A DNA stretch of 64,000 bases, taken from the NCBI GenBank assembly GCA_021401465.1, contig JADDMT010000018.1, positions 310,001-374,000 on the forward strand, in the 5' to 3' direction. The translations under genes and the position numbers were made by a program. Of the stretch, positions 1 to 10,535 are shown piece by piece. The DNA comes from Teratosphaeria epicoccoides. Taxonomy: Eukaryota; Ascomycota; Dothideomycetes; Mycosphaerellales; Teratosphaeriaceae. Positions within the stretch are counted from its first letter, which is position 1, and each line of letters opens with the position of its first letter. The notes below the pieces were generated by a model. It was not told the origin of the DNA and did no database searches. It saw only the letters and a list, made by a program, of their open reading frames with translations.

Positions 1-169
1 GGTACAGATGTTCAATGCGCCTAGAGAGGCTGCGAGATGGAGGCTGGTGTTGCACTTGTTGGTAAAGTCAGGATTCTGCAAAAGCCTAGAGTTGGACCGG
101 ATAATGCGTTGTACTAGCAGGACATCGTCGAGCTGAATCGCGCGGCGGAGGCGGATGGAGGGGTCGATC
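1..169 (-). CDS. TORC2 subunit AVO2-like ankyrin-repeat protein (N-terminal part, cut by window edge)
   Basis: An open frame enters from position 169 and runs off the left edge after 56 codons. It reads PSIRLRRAIQLDDVLLVQRI followed by a segment containing LQNPDF and then NTSLHLAASLGALNIC. The xRLRxAI...LLVxRI start and the first ankyrin helix pair (TSLHLAASLG) are the arrangement at the N terminus of Avo2, the ankyrin subunit of TOR complex 2 at the plasma membrane. Avo2 identity comes from family memory of the yeast N terminus. A CTGAC branch-like site and a pyrimidine stretch ending in CAG lie just before position 169, so this is probably exon 2. No first exon of matching phase was found in 170-619. 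An ordinary ankyrin protein is the alternative. Confidence 0.6.
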
Positions 170-619
170 CTGGAGGGAGTGTCAGCACGGCCATCATGAG
201 GTAGGCGGAAGAGAGTCCTACATCTTGTAGTGCTATGTCATGTCGAGACAGGGCCGCAGCATGTTGTGGTGTAAAGCAATGCCGTGGTGCTTTCTCATGG
301 TTGTCGTGTTGCTGAAAGAGGGAGGAACGCGTACCGCGCAAGAATGATAGTCTACTTTGGCTGTATGTGAGGCCCAAAGTATCATCGAACTCACCTCACG
401 TCGCAAGAGACGACAAGTCGTTTGCGCACGACAAAGGCAAATTTTAAGCCTGGTAAACATAATGGTACACTGGGTATAGATACAGCTCTACTTTATGTAC
501 AGAGGGCGACCTTCGACGAAATCTGCCATCTGTTTGTACTTGTTCTATCCTGCTCTGAATACTGCAGGTGGTCTTATACATGCTGCAACGCTCCAAACAC
601 ATTGATTTACTGCCGCAAT
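170..619. other. Intergenic: COQ1 3' end and 5' region of the AVO2-like gene
   Basis: No complete gene is supported here. The first exon of the AVO2-like gene must lie here or further upstream. A frame with ATG at 460 and a GTGAGT donor after 395 exists, but its phase does not match the ankyrin exon. Confidence 0.4.
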
Positions 620-2050
620 CTACTTTCTGCGCTTCATGACTTTGAAGCACATTTCAATGAGGCCGGCCTTGGCATCGCTTTCCGGCAAGACAGAGATAGC
701 CCGCGCGGCTTTGTCGACGTAGTCTTGCGCCAACGCCCGAGTTTGTTCAATACCGTCGCTCTCTATGACTAGTTGACGAGCCTGGAATGCGTTAGTTGTA
801 ATCAATGGAACATGCATGCGTAGATTGCTGCTTACAAGCTCCACGTCACCCTCATGCTCAAACTTGCGGCCAACAAGTGTTCCCAGATCCTTATTCTTCT
901 TCCACGCGAAGAGCAGTGGAGCTGTTGCGAGACCGAGTTCCAAATCAGCGCCGGCCGGCTTACCAAGCTCATGACCACTGACAGTGTAGTCGAGCATGTC
1001 ATCCACCAGCTGGAAAGCTAGACCCAAGTTCTTGCCGTACTGATATGCTGCCTCAACAATCTCAATCGGCTGATCACCCAACAAAGCTGCGGCTCTGCAT
1101 GACTTGCTGATCAAGCTGGCGGACTTGAGGTACGTCTTTTGAAGGTAATATGTGATTGTGTCCTCGTTCCACATCGGGAAGCGTTCATCCAGAACCGTGT
1201 TCTTCAATTGCATGAACTCTCCTTCCACCAAGTTCGCAATGACCGTCGCTAGCAGTTCGGTAACTTCTGGATCTCTCAGTCTTGCCAGTGCCACAGACGC
1301 TCTTCCCAGAAGAAAATCTCCAGCCAAAACCGCCATTTTGTTACCAAATTCAATGTTTGCGCTTGGGTTACCGCGTCTTGATATTGAATGATCGATGACA
1401 TCGTCATGAAGTAATGAAGCGGTATGTATGAGCTCCGTAATCTCCGCGAGCCGTCTCTGAGAGGGCAAAATCGAACTGTCCTCCCCAACATCGACGTTCG
1501 GCGCTGTCAAAGGCGAGCTCGGATTCGTATCTGCTAATACGCTCGCTGGCGTTATGGGTCTGTCCACCTCCTGCGCCCCTCGCGACCAGAACCGCGACTC
1601 TTTCGGAAGCATAGATGTTGCTTGGGACATAAGAAGAACGAGCATTGGCCGTACATATTTGCCTTCTGACTTGGTGTAGTACTTGGAGACTGTGTCCAGC
1701 ATTGGATGTCCTGAGCCTAATAACTGTCGTATGTTGCCGGTCATGAACTTCATCTCTTTGGCTACGCTCCGCAAAGGATCGATGCCCATTAGCCCTGCTG
1801 GCGGAGGACTGCTGAACATTTCTTTTGCTTTTGAGACTGCGGCTGCCACGGCATTCTGTCCTTTCCGCGAAGAGACATGATACCGCCGTCTTTGTGGCAC
1901 TTGGAGAGATCTTCGAGGGAGTGGGCGAAGACACTCTGGACACCGGGGTCGAGCGTTCGGTGGTCGCGTGGCCGCTATTATGCTTCTGCTCAACGCATTC
2001 GCTGGCGCCGTGGAGGTGGACATATTGGTCTGCTGGGAGGATATCCCCAT
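620..2050 (-). CDS. COQ1: Polyprenyl diphosphate synthase of ubiquinone biosynthesis (hexaprenyl/decaprenyl type)
   Basis: This enzyme chains isopentenyl diphosphate units onto a short allylic primer to make the isoprenoid tail of ubiquinone, inside mitochondria. The frame is a single exon of 476 codons. Both aspartate-rich Mg-diphosphate sites of trans-isoprenyl synthases are present: DDVID at residues 216-220 (in LLHDDVIDHS) and DDMLD at 350-354 (in QLVDDMLDY). About 60 N-terminal residues are rich in Arg/Ser/Pro with few acids (LPRRSLQVPQRRRYHVSS), as expected of a mitochondrial presequence. The first ATG is at 2050; a TTG one codon upstream was discounted. GEFMQLKN and GKPAGADLELGLATAPLLFA are family-typical. 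Length fits fungal Coq1. Chain length of the product cannot be read from the sequence. Confidence 0.95.
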   Translation of the reverse strand: MGISSQQTNMSTSTAPANALSRSIIAATRPPNARPRCPECLRPLPRRSLQVPQRRRYHVSSRKGQNAVAAAVSKAKEMFSSPPPAGLMGIDPLRSVAKEMKFMTGNIRQLLGSGHPMLDTVSKYYTKSEGKYVRPMLVLLMSQATSMLPKESRFWSRGAQEVDRPITPASVLADTNPSSPLTAPNVDVGEDSSILPSQRRLAEITELIHTASLLHDDVIDHSISRRGNPSANIEFGNKMAVLAGDFLLGRASVALARLRDPEVTELLATVIANLVEGEFMQLKNTVLDERFPMWNEDTITYYLQKTYLKSASLISKSCRAAALLGDQPIEIVEAAYQYGKNLGLAFQLVDDMLDYTVSGHELGKPAGADLELGLATAPLLFAWKKNKDLGTLVGRKFEHEGDVELVSSNLRMHVPLITTNAFQARQLVIESDGIEQTRALAQDYVDKAARAISVLPESDAKAGLIEMCFKVMKRRK

Positions 2051-2239
2051 CAAGCCTGCATCAGATGGGATCGGATGACGTGTTTCTCGTATGTATGATA
2101 TTGGCAGAGCGAAGGAAATGTAAGGTGAGGCTCATCTAGCTACCAAAATGTTTGGGCGATACTTCGTCTACGGCGTCACTACCTTAGAGCGGCAACACCC
2201 GCCGTGCATAAAGTTGAGGCTTTCTTGCCAGCTCAATCA

Positions 2240-3121
2240 ATGGAGCTCCTGCCATCTTCTAGTCTCATGGTTCAGCTCACTGTGACTCCTGCAGCCAAGG
2301 CGGCGCTGGATAAGTACAGTCAGGTCAAAAGTATTGATTCCAAAGATGAAGATGAACGGCAAAGCCTCAGGAATCTCGACACGCTCAAGATAGACAGTCC
2401 TATTGATCATCAAAAGCTCGTCGATGTTTCGAAGTATCTGGTCCAGTATGCAAGATGCAACGGCGATGAGATCGCGAGACCATGGCGACTGGAAATGCTG
2501 TTGAAAGCCAGCAAAATATATAGTCCGCCACCTCCACCAAAGCTTGAACCGGTATGCTTGCCAGGCACGATGAAGATTTGTTTTAGGCTAATTTGATCAC
2601 AGACGCCTGAGTATAAAGCACTTATGCAACGTTTGCGAGAACAACAAGAAAAGCGACAGTATGAGCGTATGACCAACGACGGTTCGGGGAACGGAACGTT
2701 CAGGCAGCGTTTTCCAAACGCTTCCTTCTATCCAGCGATCTCCCACGGTCAAGGGCCTCAAGCAGAGGAGCCAGATGATGTGACATACGCGGACGTCAAC
2801 CGGCAGATGATCCTGATCATTAACGTGCTGGTCTCAATTATCGCCTGTAGTGTCACAATCTGGTTCGCCGCGCGGCGCTGGGACGTCCCTCAGCGGCTTG
2901 GTCTTTCCATGTCTGGCGGCGGTCTTGTGGCTCTTGCAGAGGTTGTGATCTATCTAGGGTATATCAAGCGCATCAAGGACGCGAAGCAGAAAGAAGTGGT
3001 GAAGGTAGAGAAGAAGCAAGTCGTCGAAAGTTGGGTCATCGAAAAGGCAGAGTCGCCACAATTGTTGGTTGAGTCTGCTAACGACAGTAGCGTCCGCTTC
3101 AGAAGGGGCAAGCAAGACTGA
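2240..3121 (+). CDS. VMA12: V-ATPase assembly factor Vma12/Vph2 family
   Basis: This ER membrane factor helps assemble the V0 sector of the vacuolar proton ATPase. It has two exons, 2240-2551 and 2603-3121, with a 51-bp GT-AG intron at 2552-2602. The joined protein is 276 residues. The junction restores the family block KLEP-TPEYKALMQRLREQ. The C-terminal half carries two membrane segments, roughly residues 165-190 (MILIINVLVSIIACSVTIWF) and 200-220 (SGGGLVALAEVVIYLGYI), then a Lys/Glu-rich cytosolic tail ending RRGKQD. The first ATG is at 2240. A second ATG at 2267 gives MVQLTVTP, which resembles the usual N terminus of the family and may be the real start. It lies tail-to-head with CHL1, 156 bp apart. 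Confidence 0.88.
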
Positions 3122-3277
3122 GCTTTTCACATTGCCTCGACTCACCTGAGACGCGCAATTGACGCGTGCCTAGCGCGAAGCACGGCGCGGGGCATCAAAC
3201 TTCGATCTCGAAGTGATCACATTATTCAAGTGTCCGGGGCGTACGACGCTGGCTAGTACACCGCCTGATTAGTCGGC

Positions 3278-5779
3278 ATGGCGCGCCAAAACTTCCACCA
3301 TCCATTCGAGGCCTACGACATCCAACAGCAATTCATGGAGGCAGTGCACCAATGCATTGAGGACGGCAAGGTGGGTATATTCGAGTCGCCTACGGGCACT
3401 GGCAAGTCTTTGAGCTTGATCTGCAGCTCTTTGACCTGGCTCCGAGAGCACAAGCGAAAACAATTTGATGAGGCAATCGCTGCAGTAGAGGTCGACGAGG
3501 ATGAGCCAGACTGGATGGCTCAACATGCCAAGGATTCTCGACGGCGTGAGATGCGGCAGATGAGAGACGAGCTTGAGCAAAGACTCAAGGCCGCCAGAGA
3601 GCGTGAGCGTCTAGTTCGAGAACGAGTCAAAGACAGCGGGCCCAAGCTGAAGCGTCGCAAGGTCACTGACGAAGATGAGGCAGCCATCACTGATGAAGAG
3701 CAATTCGTACTGGAGGAATACGAAAGTGATTCTGAGACCCAGAGACCCAAGTCTGACTTATCCGAATACTCTGCAGAGACTGCCAAATTGATGAAGCAAC
3801 TCGGTATGCTTTCATCGGAACACAAGCAAACCGAAATGGAAGAATGGGACGAGCTTAAGGTATACTTCTGCTCCAGAACACATTCGCAGCTCTCGCAGCT
3901 GGTTGGGGAGCTTCAACGCGTCCGTCTACCACCAGGATTGCCACCGCGGGACTCGCAGGCGGCTTCTGCGATCCACCTTACTGAGAAGATCAAGCAACTG
4001 TCGTTGGGGTCTCGGAAAAACCTTTGCATCAATCCCAGAGTTGCAAAGCTTGGCAGTCAAGCCGGGATTAATGAGAGGTGCATCGAGTTACAGCAGACCA
4101 GCATTGCCACAGACCACAAGTGCCCTTTCCTACCCAACAAGGAGAGTACAAATCTGGTGCTAGACTTCCGCGACCATGCGCTTGCCGAGATTCGAGACAT
4201 CGAGGAGCTCGCCACTGTCGGAAGCAAGTTGGGAATCTGTCCATATTACGCATCGCGACCCGCGGTTGCCTATGCAGAGATGGTGACTCTGCCTTATCCG
4301 TTACTGCTCCAGAAATCTGCCAGAGACGCGCTTGGAATCTCGTTGAAAGGGAATGTGGTGATCATCGACGAAGCACACAATCTCATGGACGCCATTGAGT
4401 CTATCTACTCTTCTCAGGTCACACGTCTACAGCTTCAAAAGGCCCGAGGGTCTGTTGTGACCTATATGCAGAAGTTTCGCAGTCGGCTGAAGGGAAGCAA
4501 CAGGGTCTACATCACTCAAGTGGTGCGCATGGTAGATTCGCTATTGCTCTTTGCCGACTCAAAGGCAGGCGTAAATGGTAGTGGAGGCACCATTAAGCCC
4601 AGTGATTTGATGTCAGGCAAAGGTGTGGACCAGGTCAATGTCGCCAAACTTACCCGATACATCAACGAAAGCAAGCTCGCTCGCAAAGTCGAAGGCTATA
4701 TTGCTCATACGCTTCAAGTAGAATTTCCCCGGCATGGAAAGACGAACAGGAGGATGGAGACAGCAGCTATGCCCACATTGACGCATGTGCAAAACTTCCT
4801 GGCGGCATTGATGAATCCTGCAAAGGAAGGCCGCTTCTTCTGGACCCGCGAGGGCGACGATGTCTTGCTTCGCTACGTGCTTCTTGACCCATCACAACAC
4901 TTCCGCGAGATCGTTCAAGATGCACGCGCCGTCATCCTCGCAGGCGGTACCATGTCACCTATGGACGATTACCAACAACAGCTCTTTCCCTATCTGCCAT
5001 CAATCGAAACGTTCTCTTGTGGTCATCTTATTCCAACGAGCAGTTTGTTAGTCCGCACAATCGCTTCTGATTCAGATGGCCCCTTGCAATTCAGCTTCAA
5101 GTCCAGAAATACCGCGACTCTCGAAAGAGTGGGCAGGGCACTTTTCCAACTCGCATCACACGTGCAACGCGGCATGGTCATATTCTTCCCAAGCTTTAGC
5201 TTCCTGGAACAAGCACATCAAGCATGGCGATCTTCACCAACCCTTTCTGCCCTTGAGAACGCGAGACCTACGTTCTGGGACAACCGTCGCAGCTCAGCCG
5301 AGGCGACCTTCAGAGCCTATAGCGACACCGTCTCATCCAATAGCAAAGGCGCGATATTGCTCTCCGTCCTCGGAGGAAAGCTCTCCGAAGGCATCAATTT
5401 CTCCAACGACCTCGGCCGCTGCGTCGTCATAGTCGGTCTGCCGTTCCCGAATCTCGAGACGCCGGAGTGGAAAGCGAAGTTACAACATATCGATGCGCAA
5501 GCCGTCGAGAGGGGCGAGCATAAAGGCAGAGCCAGCCGTGAGCACGCGGAGAATGTGTGTATGAGGGCTGTGAACCAGGCTGTTGGGCGCGTGATTCGGC
5601 ATAAAGATGATTGGGCGAGCATTGTGCTAATGGACAGCCGGTATGAGCAAGAGAGAATTAGGGGGAAGCTGCCGGGTTGGATCAAGAAGAGCTTTCCAGA
5701 CGGCAGCGCGACGACGCTGGGTGAGGTTACAAGTGACGTTGCTGAGTTCTTCGCAGGCAGGGCTAAAGCAACAGCGTAA
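3278..5779 (+). CDS. CHL1: ATP-dependent DNA helicase of the Chl1/DDX11 (XPD-like, Fe-S) family
   Basis: Chl1 is a nuclear 5'-3' DNA helicase needed for sister-chromatid cohesion and genome stability. A single exon encodes 833 residues, close to yeast Chl1. Motifs in order are the N-terminal FEAYDIQQQFM Q-motif region, Walker A SPTGTGKS at residues 37-44, a charged coiled insertion at about 85-180, the HSQL segment of motif Ia (FCSRTHSQLSQL), cysteines spaced for the 4Fe-4S cluster (CINPR, NERCIEL, KCPF, CPYYASR), DEAH at 364-367, GGTMSP, motif V (VLGGKLSEGINFSNDLGR) and motif VI (QAVGRVIRH). Chl1 is preferred over Rad3 or Rtel1 because of length and the acidic/basic insertion between motifs I and Ia. 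ATG at 3278 is the first in frame. Confidence 0.95.
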   Translation: MARQNFHHPFEAYDIQQQFMEAVHQCIEDGKVGIFESPTGTGKSLSLICSSLTWLREHKRKQFDEAIAAVEVDEDEPDWMAQHAKDSRRREMRQMRDELEQRLKAARERERLVRERVKDSGPKLKRRKVTDEDEAAITDEEQFVLEEYESDSETQRPKSDLSEYSAETAKLMKQLGMLSSEHKQTEMEEWDELKVYFCSRTHSQLSQLVGELQRVRLPPGLPPRDSQAASAIHLTEKIKQLSLGSRKNLCINPRVAKLGSQAGINERCIELQQTSIATDHKCPFLPNKESTNLVLDFRDHALAEIRDIEELATVGSKLGICPYYASRPAVAYAEMVTLPYPLLLQKSARDALGISLKGNVVIIDEAHNLMDAIESIYSSQVTRLQLQKARGSVVTYMQKFRSRLKGSNRVYITQVVRMVDSLLLFADSKAGVNGSGGTIKPSDLMSGKGVDQVNVAKLTRYINESKLARKVEGYIAHTLQVEFPRHGKTNRRMETAAMPTLTHVQNFLAALMNPAKEGRFFWTREGDDVLLRYVLLDPSQHFREIVQDARAVILAGGTMSPMDDYQQQLFPYLPSIETFSCGHLIPTSSLLVRTIASDSDGPLQFSFKSRNTATLERVGRALFQLASHVQRGMVIFFPSFSFLEQAHQAWRSSPTLSALENARPTFWDNRRSSAEATFRAYSDTVSSNSKGAILLSVLGGKLSEGINFSNDLGRCVVIVGLPFPNLETPEWKAKLQHIDAQAVERGEHKGRASREHAENVCMRAVNQAVGRVIRHKDDWASIVLMDSRYEQERIRGKLPGWIKKSFPDGSATTLGEVTSDVAEFFAGRAKATA

Positions 5780-5958
5780 GTTGCATTCTTCTTCCAGTCC
5801 AAGTAGCAAGTACAGAGGGTATCAATTTCAAACGGGGTATACAGTCACAAAGTGTCACACGATCCGTCGCCAACGCCTCAAGTCACGGACTTAATGTGCC
5901 ACAACACGTTCAGTGCCTCCTCCACTGTACTGGCAAGGGAATCAATCCACTCTTAGAT

Positions 5959-8827
5959 TTACTTCGCTTGATACGTTCCACTCGTGAACTTGCGCACGCC
6001 CGGGACGCCTTTCCACACACTGGTGAGGCCCTCCTCGTCGGCAAATGGATCCGCGCCTGCGAGATTGTCAATTTGGTCCGAAGTGAGCGAGGAGACGTGT
6101 GGACGGGACTTGCCATGCGACTGCACACTAACGGTCAACCCGTGCTCCAAGGCCTGTGCCTGCTCGCCAGCAATTTCCCATTTGGCATCAATCGTCCCAC
6201 CCGTGGCTGCAGTCTCAGTAACGAATCTCGCAAGCAGCTTTGTCGGAGCCTCGCCAGCCTCGAGCACAAGTTCAGGCAGCGGCCAGTAGATCAAGTTCTT
6301 CTCCTTGCTGAATGTGCCCTGCGGTCTGCTTTGCACACTGCTTGCCTTAGCACCCTCTAAGGTTAGCGCGAGCGCGCCATTGTTAAAAGTAATTCTCTCG
6401 CGTCCATGCAGGTTGAAGGCCGGGTTGAGTGCGAGGCTGACGATTATGCTTGCCTGGTTTGGCTCGAGCTTGTAGGCTGGTGCGATGAGCAAGGGTGCAT
6501 ACGCACTAGCCGCTTCTGACCTGACTTGATACTTGAAGGCCACCTGGGTCTTGGCGATAGCAGAGAGACTGAGGCTGTACTCTCCTTCTTTGGCTGCATT
6601 GCTGACGAACGCAGGGTTCGGCGCGACTTTGTCGAGGCTGGCAAAGTTCTCGAGCCGTATCGTCTCCGTTCCAGTGTGCGGGCTGCCGTTTGCTGGATTG
6701 TATGCAAGAGCGATCTCTCCAACTAGCGTTGATGTGGTCAATTGACCGTTTTCGAAGTGTGCGCTGACAGTCTCCAAGATTGAAGAGTTCAGGCCTGCTT
6801 CATGCAATTCTGGGTGCCTGTTGGCTTGGCTTGTGATGCTGGACAATGATCTGCCGGAGCGTATGGAACCTGTGTCTGCGGAGTGATCCGCAGCCGCGGC
6901 CGATCGCGACTCGGGTCTAAAAGGCGACGTGGATCCAGCTGAGAGTGAAGAAGATGCACCAGCCGCTGCTATTGCGGCTGTGGCACCTCCTGCAGCGCCA
7001 GCTACAGCAGGGAAGCCAGTGCTCAGCGACTGCGCCACTGGTGAGATAGCTAGTGGTGCTATCGCGCGAGGCTGCTCCGTGACAGCTTGAGTCGGTGTCT
7101 CGCGAGGGAGCGACGAGGCTCTCACAGCTGCTGTAGGTGCGGGCAACGCGGGCACATCATCCGTTGGCGGGACGTAGGAACTCGGGATGCTACTAACAGG
7201 CCTGTTCCTGCGTCCACGTACCGTGTTGATCCTACCAACAGCGGGCGGAGGTGCTTGCAGCTTGTTCGCCACGCTAGAAAGCGCGGCATTTTCATCGCCG
7301 CCCTCCTCGCGTATCGGTGCATTACGAATGTTCACATTGAATGCTGGTGCTGACGCGTCCGGTCCGACAGCGCCAGCGGCTTCCGCCTGGGCTTGAGAAA
7401 TAGGGTCAAGATTTCTTTGTGGGATGTTGAAGCCTTCGCTGTCTCGCTGGGGCTTGGCAGGAGTCGGATACTCCACCTGTGTTGGCTTCGGCGGCTGAAG
7501 ATCTGCAAGATCGCTCTGGTGGCTGCCATTGGGGATTGAGGCTGCGAAAGCACCATCAGACGTGCCATTCACATGAGGCAATTGTGGCGCATCACTCGTC
7601 CTCATGTCTCTAGACTCCGCACCAGGCTCCATGATCTCACTGCCAATGCGTAGAGGGGAGCGTGGCCGTTCTCGCGATGGACTCTCTTGTGTAGGCTCCA
7701 AAGCTGGCTCTTTGTTTCTTCCGAGCCTGCCGCCAAAAGAGCTGAGTGGTGACGACTTGGGCTTCTTCTCTGGAGTTTCGGCCATTGGAGCGAGCGTTTG
7801 AGGCGCCTTACCCTCCTTCCATTTGCCGCCAACCACCGTACCGAGACGCTTGAGACCACCAAAACGGCTCTTTCTCTTGTCCTCTTGAACGGAGCCCGAG
7901 CGCTGCGATGCTCCATCGTCTGCCCGCGAGACCGTCGGTGTTAGATTCGTCTGTGATTGCAGCGCCCGAGATGGCGTGGATCGAGAAGCAGACGACGATG
8001 CAATACCGCCGGGCAGGCTGCTCCGACGATTAAGACGCGATTGTGTGCTTCTTCTCCCAGATGCGACTTTGAGCGCAAACGTTTTGATTTCGTCTTCAGT
8101 CTGCAGACTAAGCAAGACGTTCAGGCAGTGCTCAGCTGTAGACTGGCTCTTTTGCACCATGTCCACCTCATGCGTTTGAAACTGCGTCAACACGTCGCGC
8201 AAGTGATTGACCCGCGCCTCGTCGACAGCCTGGAGATTCTCGAACACGTACGGCGCCTGTATGTTCCATTGTGACTGCGCGCTGTTCAACTCGGAATCCG
8301 CGTTTGCGACCTGATCCGCATCTCTGCCTTTCGACCTCAACTTATCTGTCCTCTGCGCCGCCTTCTCCACATCCTTTGCCATCGCGCCAAGGTTGCCTTG
8401 CACTGTGGTCATGGCTTGCATTTCGCGGTTCGTGTGATCAAAGTTGCGCAGAGGCTGTTCGACGTCGACCTCGATCCTCGATGCGAGCGCGGCGTGCGAG
8501 TCGGCCGTGGTATGCGCCGCGCCTGTGAGAGTTTCCCATGGCACAGAGAAGATGCCAAGGTCGACATCATGTATGCGTTTCTGTCCAAGTTTCCTCAAGC
8601 CGGCCGCGTACTGCTCTTCGAGGCGTCTTCGTTCCTGCAGCCAGTCTGCTATTGCTGTATTCAATCTGCCGACCTGTCGCACGCGATCATTGAGGATATC
8701 GACAGCCTGGTGAGGCTGCAATTGAGGCTACGCCCAGTCATGTCAGTGCCATGTTCTAGAATTCCCAATGCGCGTGGAGCTCTGTACGAACCAATAGAGC
8801 TGGATAGTCTGATCTTTCTCCCGCCAT
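5959..8827 (-). CDS. SYP1: Endocytic adaptor Syp1/FCHo: F-BAR plus mu-homology domain
   Basis: Syp1 bends membrane and recruits cargo at early sites of clathrin-mediated endocytosis. It has two exons, a 36-nt first exon (8792-8827) and a long exon (5959-8727), split by a 64-bp intron (GTTCGT donor, acceptor TAG). The joined protein is 934 residues. The first exon gives MAGERSDYPALL, and the junction continues PQLQPHQAVDILNDRV, matching the fungal Syp1 start (YPAML-xxLQPxQAVxxLNDRV). Residues 1 to about 260 form the F-BAR helices, about 260-660 are Pro/Ser/Ala-rich and probably disordered, and about 660-934 form the mu-homology domain. Without the small exon the protein would lack an ATG, because the long exon alone opens with TTG. 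It is convergent with CHL1. Confidence 0.93.
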
Positions 8828-9599
8828 GGCTATGGTACACTACAATAACACTGCAATGAATATAGTACCTTAGAGAACGTCTTGAATGTCTTCAGAAGTA
8901 CGAATCTGTTCCACGCAGCGGGGTGTGAGATGTTTCACGTCGTATCAGAAGTTCAGAACGGCTCTGCAGCTTGCCGGACAGGCCGAATAATGAAGCTGCC
9001 GCCACGGATGATCGGCCTTGCCCGAGCCATGTTTTTCAGGCAAATGTACCGTTTTTCGACTACGCCCAGACCATATGCACTTTCGAGTAGCGCCCACCGG
9101 ATGGTGATATGCGTGATCTGCTACGCACAGCGCGAAGAACGATGCGACGCGAGCATGCCCTGATCTGTGTGACCAAGGTGATGTAGTGCGACCATGATCA
9201 ACTACATACAAGTATCTTCTGCTCTCTTTTCAGCATCTCCGCACTGAAGGCGGTCAGCTAAGTCAATTCAGTCGTCCATGGACGCAGATGCGTGCTGTGT
9301 CAGCCATGCACGCTGTCAATATCGTAACTCAGAAGGAAGAAAAGTAAGGTGCGGTACATGGAGCCGCCAAGTTGGTGAGAATTGTTGGTGTTGTTAATTT
9401 ACATCGTTGCATCGAAACGCATAGAATCAGAACCCAATCAATCCCGCCATCACCATGATCCCGTCGGCTAAGGAACGTCAATTATCAAGATCAACTTGCG
9501 CCGTATCAGAGTCCACTCTTAGTATGTTGAAGCCGAGACGGTGCCAAAAATTTCAAAACTGGTGGTGCGTTGTGCATGCTGACTGGCTTGCGTGAATGC
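8828..9599. other. Intergenic: SYP1 promoter side and 3' end of the small heat-shock gene
   Basis: This is 772 bp between the start of SYP1 and the stop of the HSP20 gene. Short open frames of up to about 93 codons occur on both strands without recognisable domains. No repeat or RNA gene was seen. Confidence 0.5.
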
Positions 9600-10310
9600 C
9601 TACTCGATGTTGATGCGCTTGCTGGTCGGAGCTGGAGCCTTCGGGACGATAACAGAGAGGATGCCGTCCTTCAAGCTGGCCTTGACCTTGTCTTGGTCTA
9701 CTCTGGTCGGGAAGGAGAAAGTACGAGCGAACTCGCCAACCGAACGTTCGCTGACCCAGTATTTGGCCTGGTCCTTCGCCTGCACCTGCTTCTGCTCCTC
9801 AGACTTGGCGACATCTTTCGACTTGCTGCTCGTCTGCTTCTCGTCCTCCACAGTGGCATGCTTGGCCTTTTGATCGCCCTCAGTGAGCTTGCGCTGCTCC
9901 GAGGCCTCGCCCTCGATCCAACCAGACGGACGCGTGCCTTCTTCGCGGGTGTGCTCAGTGCGACCCTTGACGGTGAGAGTCTGGGCGTCGGTGAACTCGA
10001 TGCTGATGTTCTTCTGTTCAACTCCAGGAAGTTCGCCGTGTAGCTCGTAGCCCTCCTTGGTCTCCTTGACGTCGAACTTTGGCTGGAAGGAGCGGAACCG
10101 CTGACCGAATCCAGACTCCCTGCCGGTGGAAAGTGCATGTTCCTGGGCCGCGTCCAGTAGCCGAAAGACCGGAGCGAACTCGTTGTCGATGAAGCGTGGG
10201 AAGAGAGACATGTTGCGCGTGGTGGTATTGCTGTGGTTGCAGAGCTTTAGAGAGGTGCGTGCGACTGTTCGGTAAGCTCGAGGAAGCTTCGTGGTAGTTG
10301 CTTTGAGCAT
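9600..10310 (-). CDS. Small heat-shock protein (Hsp20/alpha-crystallin, fungal Hsp30 type)
   Basis: This is an ATP-independent holdase chaperone of the Hsp20 family, 236 residues, one exon. The alpha-crystallin domain starts near residue 70 (FDVKETKEGYELHGELPGV), is interrupted at about 120-175 by a Lys/Glu/Gln-rich hydrophilic insertion typical of fungal Hsp30, and ends with FARTFSFPTRVDQDKVKASL and GILSVIVPK. The C-terminal INIE resembles the IxI anchor motif. The first ATG is at 10310. The common fungal start MSLFPRF is at residue 34 (position 10211). The 33 residues between have many Arg/Lys/Thr and no Asp or Glu, so two products, one possibly mitochondrial, are conceivable. A TATA-like CATAAAAG (minus strand, 10375-10382) and a heat-shock element lie upstream. 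Confidence 0.95.
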   Translation of the reverse strand: MLKATTTKLPRAYRTVARTSLKLCNHSNTTTRNMSLFPRFIDNEFAPVFRLLDAAQEHALSTGRESGFGQRFRSFQPKFDVKETKEGYELHGELPGVEQKNISIEFTDAQTLTVKGRTEHTREEGTRPSGWIEGEASEQRKLTEGDQKAKHATVEDEKQTSSKSKDVAKSEEQKQVQAKDQAKYWVSERSVGEFARTFSFPTRVDQDKVKASLKDGILSVIVPKAPAPTSKRINIE

Positions 10311-10535
10311 AAGACTTTTTGCTGATTGTTATTCTGTGATGGCGAAGTGACTGAGAAGCGGGCAACTCTGGCCCCTTTTATGCCATTCTCTTGAGCAGAC
10401 ATGGAATGTACTAGCAGTCTGCTAGGCAGTCTGCTAGAACACACCATCGTCGTCAAGACCGCGCGAGAATCACCTCATTGCATCCAGAAGCATCCACGCA
10501 ATGCGAAGATATCTCGTGAGCACTTCTGTGCAACG

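Noticed and set aside
395..460. Possible first exon of the AVO2-like gene (ATG at 460, GTGAGT donor after 395)
   Set aside because: Its phase (0) does not join in frame to the ankyrin exon at 169, and its content does not resemble the family start.
422..772. 116-codon plus-strand frame at the COQ1 3' end
   Set aside because: Overlaps COQ1 antisense, starts with a non-ATG codon and has no recognisable content.
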